The translations under genes were made by a program, and so were the position numbers. A stretch of 64,000 bases of DNA from Erpobdella octoculata (Eukaryota; Annelida; Clitellata; Hirudinida; Erpobdellidae): NCBI GenBank assembly GCA_963978895.1, contig OZ022239.1, positions 38,182,330-38,246,329 on the forward strand, in the 5' to 3' direction. This document shows positions 14,530 to 44,429 of this stretch, in pieces. Each line of letters opens with the position of its first letter. Positions within the stretch are counted from its first letter, which is position 1. The notes below the pieces were generated by a model that saw nothing but the letters and a program-made list of their open reading frames with translations, did not search any database and had not been told where the DNA came from.

Positions 14530-16137
14530 TAGAGATGGGAATTGAACCCTAATTTAAGAGTTCAGGTTTGGTTCGGTAGTGGCTATAGTTCGGGTTCGGT
14601 TGGTTCACTAGTGGTTACAGTTCGGGTTCGGTTCGGTTGGGTAGTGCTTACAGTTCGAGTTCGGTTCGGTAGTTGTTAAAGTTCGGGTTCGGTTCGGGAA
14701 AGCTATGACTCGAGCTAGATTCGAAGATAATCGCATTAAAATACACAGGCAGTTAATAAACACAGTTTATTAATTCAAGATGTTTAACAAAAATTAAGGT
14801 TCCATATTGTATTTAAAAAAATTAACATCAAGCATTATTTGTGGAAGAATATTCCCAAGTATTTGAGTCGACTTCGCTTTCACAGCAACTCCTGTTTTTA
14901 ACTCGGAAAATTCATAAATGCCAATACACTTGCTAACAAGATTAAAATTTCTATCCAAATAATGTAGAGTGAAGCTTTGGTAAGGGTGTTTATAGATGTC
15001 ATCTGTCCAGTGATCAGTTGTAATTGCAGCATTAGTAATCTCAATCAATTCATCTTTTAGTTTTTGAACACAGATTTTGTAAATCTTTGGAAGCAGTGAC
15101 TTAGATAATGTCGTTCTATCACAAATTAAATCTTTATATGACACATTTCCATGTTTCGCACCAATATTGATCATATTTGAGCGAAAAAACTAAATCCTGC
15201 ATCTTCTACACAAGAAAATGGTTGAATGTCTCTTGCAATCATGTATATGACCGCATGTTCAGTTTTATCGCAAATTGATTTAGGTACCTGTGTAAAGAAC
15301 TGAAATGTTAAAATGTAATGATATATTAAACGAATTCACAATAACATTTACCTCTTTATTCTTCGGTATAAAATTTAACATATTCAATTGACCTGGAACA
15401 GGTTTGACGATCATTTTATCATGAGACAACCAGCCACATTCCACATTTTTTACAAACAGCATATTCTTTGACAACCTGTTGTACAAAATTTCACAATGAG
15501 ATAAACTATTAGTTTAATATAGAAACTATAACCTAAATAAAACTTTCAGTCCACCAAGACTTACATAAAATGTTTGTGAAAGAATTAAAAATTATAAGAT
15601 AATAGTAAGAGTTTAACCAACCTCATCTCCTACTTCAACACATCGGAACCGAGACCAAATTTCACTTTTTGTCCATGTTGCTGACACTAAGTGTGCCTTT
15701 CCTTCTGTAACAAACGTTTCCAGCTTTTGCTTGCTCCATTTAGAACCTTTTGCTAACTTATTAGTATTCGACATATTATTTAATTTAAGTTGTTCTATAT
15801 AATAACTATAACAAACAACAAAATACGTGATTCAAGCAACACGACCGCACTGTGTAATAAGCTACGGAGAAAGGAAGTAAACATAACAGAGCTGTGCATA
15901 GGCTTCCCTAACATAAACTATAACAGCGATATTAAATACAGAAAAAAACGATTTTTATTTTAAGAATATTTCATGGTCATAATTTAAATTTAAAAAAATC
16001 GCTTTGATGAATTTAGCATGGGTTCGGTTCGTTCCGAGCGAAACAGAGTTCGGGTTCGGTTCGATCAACAACTAGGTTCGGTTCGGTAAAAAGTAGGGTT
16101 CGAGTTCTGTTCGGGTTCGGTTCGATTCCCATCTCTA
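14530..16137. mobile_element. hAT transposon (1608 bp), deletion derivative
   Basis: The ends are TAGAGATGGGAATTGAACC and its near inverse GGTTCGATTCCCATCTCTA. The exact 8-bp target duplication GTGGGGAC lies at 14522-14529 and 16138-16145. The arms are built from GGTTCGG-type tandem motifs. It is inserted in the PHD-coding arm of the foldback element. Confidence 0.95.
14794..15774 (-). pseudogene. hAT transposase N-terminal part
   Basis: The likely start is the ATG at 15774-15772 (MSNTNKLAKGSKWSKQ). The N-terminal segment with SEIWSRFRCVEVGDE and, further on, FVKNVECGWLSHDKM resembles a degenerate BED-type DNA-binding finger, split by what may be an intron (15630-15490). The 15174-14794 frame has TTDHWTDDIYKHPYQSFTLHY, the conserved start of the hAT catalytic core. 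The C-terminal dimerisation region is absent, so the copy cannot encode a full enzyme. ZBED-like hAT family by motif. Confidence 0.75.
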
Positions 16138-17125
16138 GTGGGGACTGGGTGGAGTGCGAAAAATGTGGAAGGTGAATTCACCAAAAATACACACTTTTAA
16201 TGCTTTCTAAGGAAGAGTTTCAAACGAAACATTTCACTTGCGTGCATTGCTTAAATTTTATTAAATAGTTACCTTTACAACAAAACTTTTATTAATAACA
16301 TTTTTTTCGTTAAATTCAATAGATTTTTCTTAAAAATAAAATTTTCCTTAAAGTTCGTTAGGAGGTGTTATCGAGTAGCCACTTTGCATATTTTGCATAA
16401 TTAGCCAGTGAGCTAGACTCGATTGTCCAATCGCAGCGTTTGTTTACGTTTCGGTTTGCTTGGAGAAATTGGTATACGGTCCGACGTTTTATTCGATAAT
16501 TTTTCTATTTATTAACTTTTAGAAGCGAAAGTAACATTGTTGGATTTGATACTGAATTATCTAAAAACAAGCGTCTCAGATATTCCCAGTGCAGCAGTTT
16601 AAAAAAAGTTCGAATTTTTCAAAGGATAGCCAAGCTTGATTTTATGCAATTGTCGTCGGAAAATCGTCGTTTTTGGCTTATAACTTTTTTATTTGTTGAA
16701 CCAAAGAAAACACAAATATACCACTCGATTCCATTTGTTAAACCCCGTCTAACAACGTATAGCACAGCCCCAGTACACGCAATCTATTTTTCTTTTATAA
16801 TTAGCATTGCCAGCCTTGAGGCTAACTTCACACGCATCTTTCGCTTCTAAAAGTTAATAAATAAAAAAGTTATCGAATAAAACGTCGGACCATATACCAA
16901 TTTCTCCGAGCAAACCGAAACATAAACAAACGGTGCGATTGGACAATCGAGTCTAGCTCACTGTGGCTAATTATGCAAAATATGCAAAGTGGCTACTCAA
17001 AGAAAACCCAAATAAACCATTTGATTCCATTTTGTAAACCCCATCCAACAATGTATAGCACAGCCCCAGTGCACGCAATCTATTTTTTTAATTAGCACTG
17101 CCAGCCTCGAGGCTAACTTCAAACA

Positions 17126-18070
17126 AGTGATTCTAGAATATCTTCATCAGATATTTCATATTAGATTTGATGGTGGTTTTGTTAAAAGTTTGAGTTGATT
17201 CAACATTTTTCCTTTAACATTATGATATTGTCAAATTGGATATATTGAGCGGCTCTTTATTCTTTTGCCACATTGGTAATCTCCTAGTATGGCGTCATAG
17301 TCCGATTTCGATGAGCGGGAAAGCGACCAAGAGCGGGAAGGCGACCGGGAGCGTGAGAAAAAAACGAAAAACCCCGGGCAAGGCCGGGTATCCCCGCTAG
17401 TCACAGTTAAATTTCTGCTCAGCGCATTTGATTTTTTTAAATTTAAAATGTATATTAAATAATTAAACATTTATTTTTAACATTTTAAAATTTATTTGTT
17501 ATTTTATTATTTTATTTTATTTCAATATTAACTCTTATTTACTTTTCATTCATGGACTTGTATTATTCAGCATATCAACACTGCCTTTGGATATTTTTGC
17601 TTAAAGTTGGTTTTCAGTAAGTTTTTCTGTAAAAAACTTTTTCGTAATATGTTCTGTGCTTATTCTATTAAACAGATTTTTAAACCATGTTTTTTAGTGA
17701 AATCGGCCATGACGCTATACTAGGAGATTACTGGGTGTACACTGGTTTGAATTTATCCAGTTTAGCGTTGTAGCTAAACACTGCATCGGATGTATTATGT
17801 AATAATTCTAGCCCAAGGGTCGACTCGTGTTATCTAATATCATTTACAGTCCAAAACTATTATTCAACATTCAACGAGCCCTACTGTGTTGTTTAATACG
17901 CCTTATTCGTTGCATAACAGATATGAGCGGGGTAGTATGTCCGTTGTTTTACACGCGCTCAACAATAGGTCTGATGTGTCGGGTATAAAGTGTGATGTCT
18001 TACAAGCGTGAAATGTATAGTCCGATGCACTGGTTGTTAGGTCTCAGATGATGTTTACGAGATTCAATGC
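17126..18070. other. Spacer with Helitron 3' end inside an inverted-repeat pair
   Basis: A Helitron 3' terminus (CCGGG hairpin, CTAG at 17397-17400, minisatellite units before it) lies between two ~35-bp inverted repeats at 17273-17309 (GGTAATCTCCTAGTATGGCG) and 17699-17736 (CGCTATACTAGGAGATTAC). The latter may be the ends of a small TIR element. The rest is AT-rich without recognisable genes. Confidence 0.5.
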
Positions 18071-19040
18071 GTTGGCTATGGTTTCTTAAAAGCCTTGAAT
18101 TATGTCCGATGCATTGAAATATATGTCCGACGCGTTTATATAAAAAACGTTTATTGAAAAATAAAATTGAGCAACACTAATTAGATTTTTTAATGCCTTG
18201 AATTATGTCCGATGCGTTGAAATATATGTACGACGCGTTTATCAAAAAGGTTGCCCACCATCTATCGATTGTAATGAAAACCTTATCTAGCACAGAATAT
18301 CTCCTATAATAGTTTATAGTGTAATCTCTGAAAACGAAACCAACACTGTCAAACTTAAACCTCACATCGATTCTGCAGACATTCCTTATCCTTCTCGACA
18401 ACACGTCATCCACTTGGTGAACGACTCTTCTGATCACCAAAACATGCCTTGAAGATCGCTGCTGGAAACAGTTCGACTTACGATCCGTTTCAGCCCTCCG
18501 ACGATCACTACCAATCTCTCGTCGACATCCCTCAACCTGATGATAATTCTGAAAATATCCTCCAAAACGACCATTCCTTTCTCTGAGATGACAATCAATC
18601 ACAATTGAACGTCTCACAATCTTACTCCACCACCACTACACGCTGCAACTCAACCTTCTGACGATTTTCCAACAAACCTTTCCAATATTGACCTCTTTCC
18701 ACACCTCATTAATAATCCTAACATTACTTTTCGTCGGACGAGACGATTTTATTCTTTTACTATGCCATGTACCTATAACGTTGCAATAGTTAATATTTGT
18801 TTACTGACTTTAATAATTTTATTGTATACCTTGATAATCATTAATTTTCATACACTTTTATCTCTCTTAATCATAGTTGATGTCTATCTCTTTTACTATG
18901 CCCTGTACTTATATCTTTGCAATAGTTACTATTCGTTTACTAACTTTAATATTTTATTTTATACCCTAATAATAACTAATTAATTTTTAATAAAATTTTT
19001 ATCTCTCTTACTCATAATTGTTTTCATCTTACCTTACCAT
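18071..19040. other. Non-coding, with ~112-bp duplication
   Basis: CCTTGAATTATGTCCGATGC and neighbouring sequence occur at about 18094 and 18195. A 146-codon open frame on the minus strand has no family features. A second local repeat (CTCTTTTACTATGCC) occurs near 18750 and 18890. Confidence 0.5.
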
Positions 19041-19275
19041 CACACTTGCTAACTTTACCTGGTCCAATTCACTTTACCAAATTTTTTTATTTTCGATTCG
19101 CTTGCATCAGTCGTTCATTTCTGTTCTGCCGTTCATTTCTGTTCAAAGTTGTTTTGTTTCTCAGCTCTGAAGATGGTTTTTCGGGCTTTTTAGAGGTTTT
19201 TCTCTCACGCTTCCATTTCTTTCCCCACTTGCTCTCACGCTCCCGGTCGCTTTCCCACTTTTCGACCACCTAGAG
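19041..19275 (-). repeat. Degenerate Helitron/minisatellite fragment
   Basis: Contains GGGCTTTTTAGAGGTTTTTC, the inner part of the Helitron 3' end, followed by three or so minisatellite units. The terminal hairpin and CTAG are lost. Confidence 0.55.
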
Positions 19276-19552
19276 CTCTAAAAATTTCAGGAAAGCTTTA
19301 TTCTGGATGACAATACATGAATTTAATGTTTCCGACATGAATTAGGCCTTAGATCAATTAAAATTAATCAAATCAAATTAATTCCTGCCATCTAGCGACT
19401 AATAAAATCGTTTGACAACCGGCCACAAAGCTCTGGCGATTGATATTTCGCATCTTAGTCCGAGTTTGCAATAGCATTTACTAATCTAAACATGTAATTT
19501 GCTTAGCGGCAAATAAAAGCATTTTTTAACATTTATTTTTCATCTTTACTTG

Positions 19553-19583
<31 letters not shown>

Positions 19584-19652
19584 TTCGTGTCATAGTGTTT
19601 GAAATTGAACTCCTCCGTTATATACATTAAAAAAGAAAATGAACTTATCTAG

Positions 19653-19698
<46 letters not shown>

Positions 19699-19781
19699 TG
19701 TTTGTTGGTCTGTTTTTTGTCTTTTATTTTTCTAAATATATATATATATATTTATTGCGAATAAACTGTGGAATCAATTTA

Positions 19782-20232
19782 TCTTTGAGACACGCTCTAA
19801 GAAACACAAATACTTTGGCTGTTGAGGCTGCTCCTGACGAATCTCATTGTAATGTATCTGAGGAAATTCTTGTCTCTTCTAATATAACACAGCGAAAACG
19901 CAAAAATTGATTTCCAATAGTATAAATTTTATATTCTTTTGATTTGATAGGTAGAGTGTTTTTTCGTTTTTTCTTTTGTTAGTGTGCTAATTCTTTGACA
20001 ATTTCGGTTCTTTCTGTTTGTTTACTTATCTCGTTTTACTTTTGACCCTGAGGATGGCTGACAAGCTGAAACGGTCCGTCGGTCTGACAATAAAAGTTTA
20101 ATGGAAAAGTTTTTGGCTAATTGTAGTCTCGAACAGAGAGTTTTGTGCCGAAAGGTCGAGAATTTGGCTCGAAAAGTTGTTTCTGCCAAATGGCGAGTTG
20201 TGTTTCTTAGAGCGTGTCTCAAAGATATATAT
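19782..20232 (+). mobile_element. Penelope-like terminal repeat with ORF start
   Basis: Reads hammerhead-like motif (20048-20072), then an ATG at 20101 opening a frame that ends KWRVVFLRACLKD at (TA)n. The last ~26 bp (GTGTTTCTTAGAGCGTGTCT) reappear inverted at 19782-19807, so an inverted partial copy flanks the unit, a known feature of Penelope insertions. The same ending motif closes the repeats at 6383 and 21374. Confidence 0.65.
20048..20072 (+). ncRNA. Hammerhead-like motif (candidate)
   Basis: CTGAGGA, a stem with GCT pairing AGC, then GAAAC. Core residues match the hammerhead consensus; the outer stems were not verified. Confidence 0.45.
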
Positions 20233-20249
20233 ATATATATATATATATA

Positions 20250-21086
20250 CTAGCGGGGTTACCCGGCGTTGCCCGGGGTTTTTAGAGGTTTTTCTAATGT
20301 TTGTCCCTCTCGCTCCCGTTTCCTTCTCCACTTTCCCGTTTTCGTCGCGTTCCCGGTCGCTTTTCCGCTCTCGGTCGTTTTCCAGCTCCCGGTCGCTTTC
20401 CCGCTCAGAAGTTTTGTTATCGATTTTCTCTCTTGCTCGCGTTTCCTTCCAAGCTTGCTCTCCCGATTCCAGTCGCTTTCCGCGTTCCCGGTCGCTTTCC
20501 GCGTTCCCGGTCGCTTTCCCGTTCCCGGTCGCTTTCCCGTTCCCGGTCGCTTTCCCGTTCCCGGTGGCTTTTCCGTTCCCGGTCGCTTTCCCGTTCCCGG
20601 TCGCTTTCCCGTTCCCGGTCGCTTACCCGTTCCCGGTCGCTTTCCCGTTCCCGCTCACGCTTGCTCTCCCGTTCCCGGTCATGCTTGCTCTCCCATTCCC
20701 GGTCACGGTTGCTCTCCCGTTCACGCTCATTTTTTCTTTTCCATTCTTTCATAACTTCTGTTAGCCTATAAAACGTAAAATAGATTTGCTAAGACTATAT
20801 ATATATATATGAATGTTTGTGGGTTAGTTTGTCTATTATAGAAACGGGAAAGCGACCCGGAACGGACAGCGAGCGGGAACGGAAAAGCAAGCGTGAGCGG
20901 GAATGGGAGAGCAAACGTGAGCGGGAAAGCGACCGGGAGCGGGAAAGCGACCGGGAGCGGGAAAACGACCGAAAACGGGAAAGCGAACGGGAGTGGGAAA
21001 GCAGGTGGGAAAGGAAACGGGAGAGAAAGAGACAAACATTAGAAAAACCTCTAAAAAACCCGGGCAACGCCGGGTATCTCCGCTAG
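20250..21086. mobile_element. Foldback composite of two Helitrons, copy B
   Basis: Same architecture as copy A: CTAGCGGGGTTACCCGG at the left and CCGGGTATCTCCGCTAG followed by T at the right, minisatellite arms of opposite polarity, and a short central (TA)n at about 20797-20810. The arms differ from copy A by unit number, so array length has changed since they shared an ancestor. The microsatellite following the right end also matches copy A, so similarity extends beyond the element. Confidence 0.75.
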
Positions 21087-21360
21087 TACATACATAAACA
21101 CACACACAGACACACATACATGCACATACACATACATACATACACACATACATACGCACATACATATATATATAGTTCCCGCTCGCTCACCCGCTCCGCT
21201 CCGCTCATTTTGTGACGGATTTCAAATTTTTTTTTTTTATTTGACTTTCCCCTTGACTCTCAAGGTTGTGTGAAAATTTCATTACGATCGGATGAATGGT
21301 GTAGCAATGCAGAAAGGACATTAACATACATAAATACAAACATTCATTTTTATATATATA
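21087..21360 (-). mobile_element. Microsatellite spacer and Helitron 5' region
   Basis: A CATA/CACA microsatellite is followed by a block that, on the minus strand, starts with ATGAATGTTTGTA and runs through GCATTGCTACACCATTCATC to GAGCGGAGCGGG. This is the conserved Helitron 5' region also seen at 1875-2010, 2631-2774 and 37053-37950. Confidence 0.65.
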
Positions 21361-21373
21361 GATATATATATAT

Positions 21374-21572
21374 ATGTATATTTACAGTAAATTGGCTCGA
21401 TATTTTCAGATAAACATGCTCTATTGAAATACGCACGCCATTTAACCGGAACTAACTTTTTCGTAGTCTGTTTACAGTTTTTTAAAATGTTTAAAACATC
21501 ACTACAAAATGTAAAATTGTAAGCTTTATTATAAACCAACTGGCCAGTTTTGGCCTTGACAGCCATCTTCAG
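21374..21572 (-). mobile_element. Penelope-like terminal repeat (third copy)
   Basis: Minus strand: hammerhead-like CTGAAGA ... AAAAC (21572-21547), then a coding-like frame ending PVKWRAYFNRACLSE shortly before TA-rich sequence. The Lys-Trp and Ala-Cys-Leu positions match those of the two other copies although the DNA has diverged strongly. Confidence 0.6.
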
Positions 21573-21679
21573 GGTTGTTTACAAAAAATTTCTAGGCTTA
21601 CCAAACATAATAAAGACAGTTCCAAGTCCGAACAATAAATAATTTAAAATTGAGACAAAATAAGTTAAAACCAGATTAA

Positions 21680-21933
<254 letters not shown>

Positions 21934-22039
21934 ATCTGTTGCATTTTCATATAAAAAGGACATAATTGCACCTTATTGTGTTTTCAAAAGAACCTTTTTT
22001 AAATAATTTAAAAAAATATTCTAAATAGCCTAGGACTTA

Positions 22040-22131
22040 TCCTCAGACCTACCAAATGTACACAAAAAATTTCACAAAAATCGTTCAGCCGTTTCGGAGG
22101 AGTTCAATTTCAAACACTATGACACGAGATT

Positions 22132-22140
<9 letters not shown>
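22040..22140 (-). mobile_element. Helitron 5'-end remnant (second family)
   Basis: Same block as 594-680: TA-rich start, ATCTCGTGTCATAGTGTTTG and CTCCTCCGAAACGGCTGAAC on the minus strand. Confidence 0.6.
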
Positions 22141-22182
<42 letters not shown>

Positions 22183-22211
22183 ATATTTGGCATCGTTATT
22201 TTCATGCCCCT

Positions 22212-22447
22212 TATAATAATAATAATAATAATAATAATGAATTTATATAGCGCCAGATAAGTCAGAGGCGCTTACGAAGGTTCCTTTGGATCGGAAACTT
22301 CGAAGAACACGCTATTTTCATAGACATGAGAAAGCAATGCGAGTGAACTCCTTGCCTAAGGGAGTTACGCTGGTGACGCAGGTGAGGCTTGAACTGCCGA
22401 CCTAACGATCAACAGGCGAGCGCTCTACCGCTCTGCCACCAGCGCCA
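22212..22447 (-). mobile_element. tRNA-derived SINE with (ATT)n tail
   Basis: Minus strand begins GGCGCTGGTGGCAGAGCGG with an A box, then a B box (GGCAGTTCAAGCC), a central body, and ends GCGCTATATAAATTC followed by (ATT)n. It is full length. A second, 3'-altered copy of the head splits the hAT transposase at 60121. RNA polymerase III transcription is expected; mobilisation depends on a partner LINE. Confidence 0.85.
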
Positions 22448-22752
22448 GCAATGAACTTAATGAACTTAACACTGCCAAATGGCATCACTATGCATCTCCC
22501 TGTGCTAGTTTATAAAAAAGAACAATTAAAACTATATCTTTTTCCTTGAATGTGCTACCTAATTTCCAAAGAAAAAAATATTTTTTGTTTTAACTAAAAA
22601 GCTTCTTTTTTTATTCATTCGGTGGAGGGTTAAAAATCTTGGAATTTGAAGTCCCTAGTTACAAGTAATTTAAAAAAAAATAATTTTTACCGACAAGGTT
22701 TCTAAGTTTTTACTATTTCATTATGTTTTTAATCTTAGTTTTATTTCAATAG
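22448..22752 (+). other. eIF4E upstream intron end
   Basis: AT-rich non-coding DNA ending in a consensus acceptor (TTATTTCAATAG) immediately before the first recognisable eIF4E exon. Confidence 0.7.
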
Positions 22753-41818
<19,066 letters not shown>

Positions 41819-41972
41819 AGTCCACTCAGCAGATTTGTAGATTGTCAGTGAACCTATCTTGTTTTGGCTTGTCATTTGCTGTAAGATATAGTGATGACTT
41901 TTAGAATGCTTTTGTTAATTTTCAACTGTAAAATTAATTTAAAATTAAGATACAAGATATATTTTTGTGGTA

Positions 41973-41978
41973 AATAAA
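41973..41978 (+). promoter_or_regulatory. Probable eIF4E polyadenylation signal
   Basis: AATAAA about 155 bp after the stop codon, followed by a T/G-rich stretch. Confidence 0.6.
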
Positions 41979-42990
41979 ATGTTTGAGCTCTGGGTAATGT
42001 GATTTTACATTGTTTTCTGTATTGAAGTTTTTAAAACGTCGGTTTGGAAATGATATCTAGAGCAGCAGTTCAAAACCTTTTTCTGTTGTACTCCCAAACT
42101 ACTTTTTATGTGGGTATCTTTTCTGGAAAAAAAACTTATTTTTACTAGTTTAGTAGTTTTTAGTTAATTGATTATACTTTGTATGATATACTCCAATAAT
42201 ATCAATTTTGTGAAATTTATTATGTCAAAATTATTATTGTTGCTCAAAAATAAACTGATTCAATTAAAAAATTGTATTTTCATGTTTAATCTTTTTGAAT
42301 AAAACAAAGATAGACTTAAAGTGATAGCTGCTTATTAATCAAGCGTCATGGAAGTTTAACCATTTTAAATTTAAGGCGAGTGCTGGGTTTGCCTAGATCT
42401 TTATGATTCATTGACATCCAGTTTTGGCCAATTTTAGATGTAATTTTTTATCTGTATTTGTTTTTTTTATTGAGCAGAAATATGGTGTACTTTAAAAGAT
42501 CAACCATTTCAAAACTTTGTATAGTTTGAGTCCCTAATTGTTTCATATCTATATTGTGTCCTGAGTCTTTGGCTATCTGTAATTTACTTCAATGAAGTAT
42601 TTGAAGCTTGTGAGGTTGAGGGTCTAAATATTTTTTATTTGCTGATGATGCACACGTTTTTAAGATAATTAACATTGTTGATGTAGATCAACAGATTCTC
42701 CCATGCAGCTTAGATCTCTTCTCCAGCTAATGCAAAGATTGGTTCCTAAAACTGAATTAGGGCAAATCATTGCATAACAAATATAAATTCTATTACTACA
42801 TTGCTGAGTTCCAGAAGTAGGAGATCTAGGAGTTGTGATCGTCAACAAACTAGTATTTATTGGCTCCTACCCTACACATTTGCCCGAATCACTCATGCCA
42901 GTCGGGCGTCCGAAGTCGGACAAATACCGTACGAAGTACAAGCTTTTTTTATGATAGTTTGTAGTCCTTTACACCAAGTGTTTTAAGACT
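41979..42990. other. AT-rich intergenic DNA
   Basis: No gene seen. A 61-codon frame at 42801 is short and unconvincing. AGCAGTTCAAAACCTTTTTC near 42064 resembles a hAT end without partner. Confidence 0.5.
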
Positions 42991-44290
42991 GAATTGGCTG
43001 CATGTAGGAAGCACATAAGTACCTATTTCCTGTCGTGGATCAAAGTTTGATCCTTATAACTGTATAACTGTCCCTCCTCCTTAATCCAGGCATGGGACTG
43101 GCTCACAATTAGTGAGGCGGAGTTGAAGTATAGTTTGTTCCAACCTTGAATCTTCTTTTGTGGTGTGGTCTCATCTAGGCATTAGAGAATGACACGGTAA
43201 CGGGCATTGCGGTAATACCGCGGAGTTGAAAAAAAATAAGGTAATAGCAAGCACGGTAACCCCGCGGTAACGGTTACAGATTTTTAGTTATTACCCCTGT
43301 AGCGTTAACATATTTTTAGTATCTAGTGACGGTTATCACAAATTAAATTTGACAAGCTTTTTCCAGGGGGTCAAAATTTCCCGCCAATTCATAGCTTACT
43401 GACAGGGTTACCCGGTATTGCCCAGGTTTGTTTGCTTGGTTATTTTTTATATTTTTCGCCTATGAAACGTCAAATAAATAACAGATTTTTTTAAATATTT
43501 TCATCGATGTAGTCTACCTGCATGCCAAATGTTGTTTAGATTGCTCCTGTGGTTTGGGTGTGATAATCGAATACTCACTAGGGTGATGACTTTTTTACAA
43601 ACTCATATCCCTGTATCATAAATTGATGAACTTTTATAAAAGATTAAATAAAATCTTACTCTCAAGGTGATTTAATGAAAAAACATCGCGCACAAATTTA
43701 TTTTAAAAAGTTTATTTTTCAGCTTTTTTGCCCATTTTTGAGGTCACTATAAGGAGTGAATTTTTTTAAACCCAGATTCAAGTTATTGTCATTGGACAGG
43801 ATGAATCTCAGCGCGTGGTCTTTGTTGTGGCAAGAGTCATGCAAGTCTTGCAAAACTTTGATCGAACGCTCACAGCACTGATTGCTGTGGGCAATGTTGA
43901 TTGGAGAATTGGGGAGTTATGTGTTTTCCTGTAGTTTTTCAAGCAGTTGAGACCTTTTGGGTTGTCATTCAGTAGTCAGTAGTCATTCATAGAAATTTTC
44001 AGCTCTGAACAATTAACTACTGAACCAATGGTCAGCCCATGAATAGGAAATGAATGAACAGATTTTACGCAGCATCTTCTGGGTTTCAGGCTTCAGAATA
44101 AACGCATGAGTGGCTAGAATCAACTCCGCTTTGCTAATTGCGAGCCAGTCCCAAGCCTGGATAAAAGAGGAGGGACAGTTAAAAGGATCAAACTTTGATC
44201 CACGACAGGAAGTACTTATGTGCTTCGCTTCCTACACACAGCCAATTCAGTCTTAAAACACTTGGTGTAAAGGACTATAAACAATCAAAA
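42991..44290. repeat. Inverted-repeat-bounded segment
   Basis: Sequence at about 42960-43110 (ACACCAAGTGTTTTAAGACTG, CTGTCGTGGATCAAAGTTTG) is repeated inverted at about 44130-44275, enclosing roughly 1 kb. Inside lie a possible hAT end (GAGAATGACACGGTAACGGG at 43186) and a degenerate Helitron-like stretch from 43400. No transposase seen. Confidence 0.55.
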
Positions 44291-44429
44291 AAGGGGGGCT
44301 AGAATTGCACGAGAGTTCCAACATCCATTGCTCATGTTGGGGATCTGTAAAAACTTCACGAAAGGGATCTAAATCTTCTCAGTGTATTGACGGAAGACAC
44401 GAGTGAGACGGTACAGAAACTTCTCTCCA

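Larger units (their letters stand above)
14488..16266 (+). pseudogene. PHD finger fragment (right arm), split by a hAT
   Basis: The plus strand starts CLYCGSGGEG at 14488, is interrupted by the hAT at 14530, and resumes after 16145 with DWVECEKC, an in-frame stop in place of the WIH tryptophan, and then FTCVHCLNF. It is the inverted counterpart of the 14145-14470 copy. It lacks the protease active site and is clearly dead. Confidence 0.7.
13263..17125. mobile_element. Large foldback (inverted-repeat) element carrying Ulp1-PHD gene fragments
   Basis: Left arm 13263-14395 and right arm about 14488-17125 (without the inserted hAT) are inverted copies. Shared landmarks are GTTAGCCTCGAGGCTGGCA against TGCCAGCCTYGAGGCTAAC, the ATGCAAAATATGCAAAGTGG block, and the protein-coding PHD segment. 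The outermost ~300 bp of the left arm is tandemly duplicated (13266-13560, 13565-13860), and the right arm end is also partly duplicated. Each arm ends internally in a protease/PHD gene tail. I could not identify a target-site duplication, so the superfamily is open. Confidence 0.65.

Noticed and set aside
18177..18617. 146-codon minus-strand open frame
   Set aside because: No recognisable motif, arginine-rich by chance composition, and located in a duplicated non-coding stretch.
43186..43420. hAT element starting GAGAATGACACGG
   Set aside because: Only one end was found, with no target duplication or partner.
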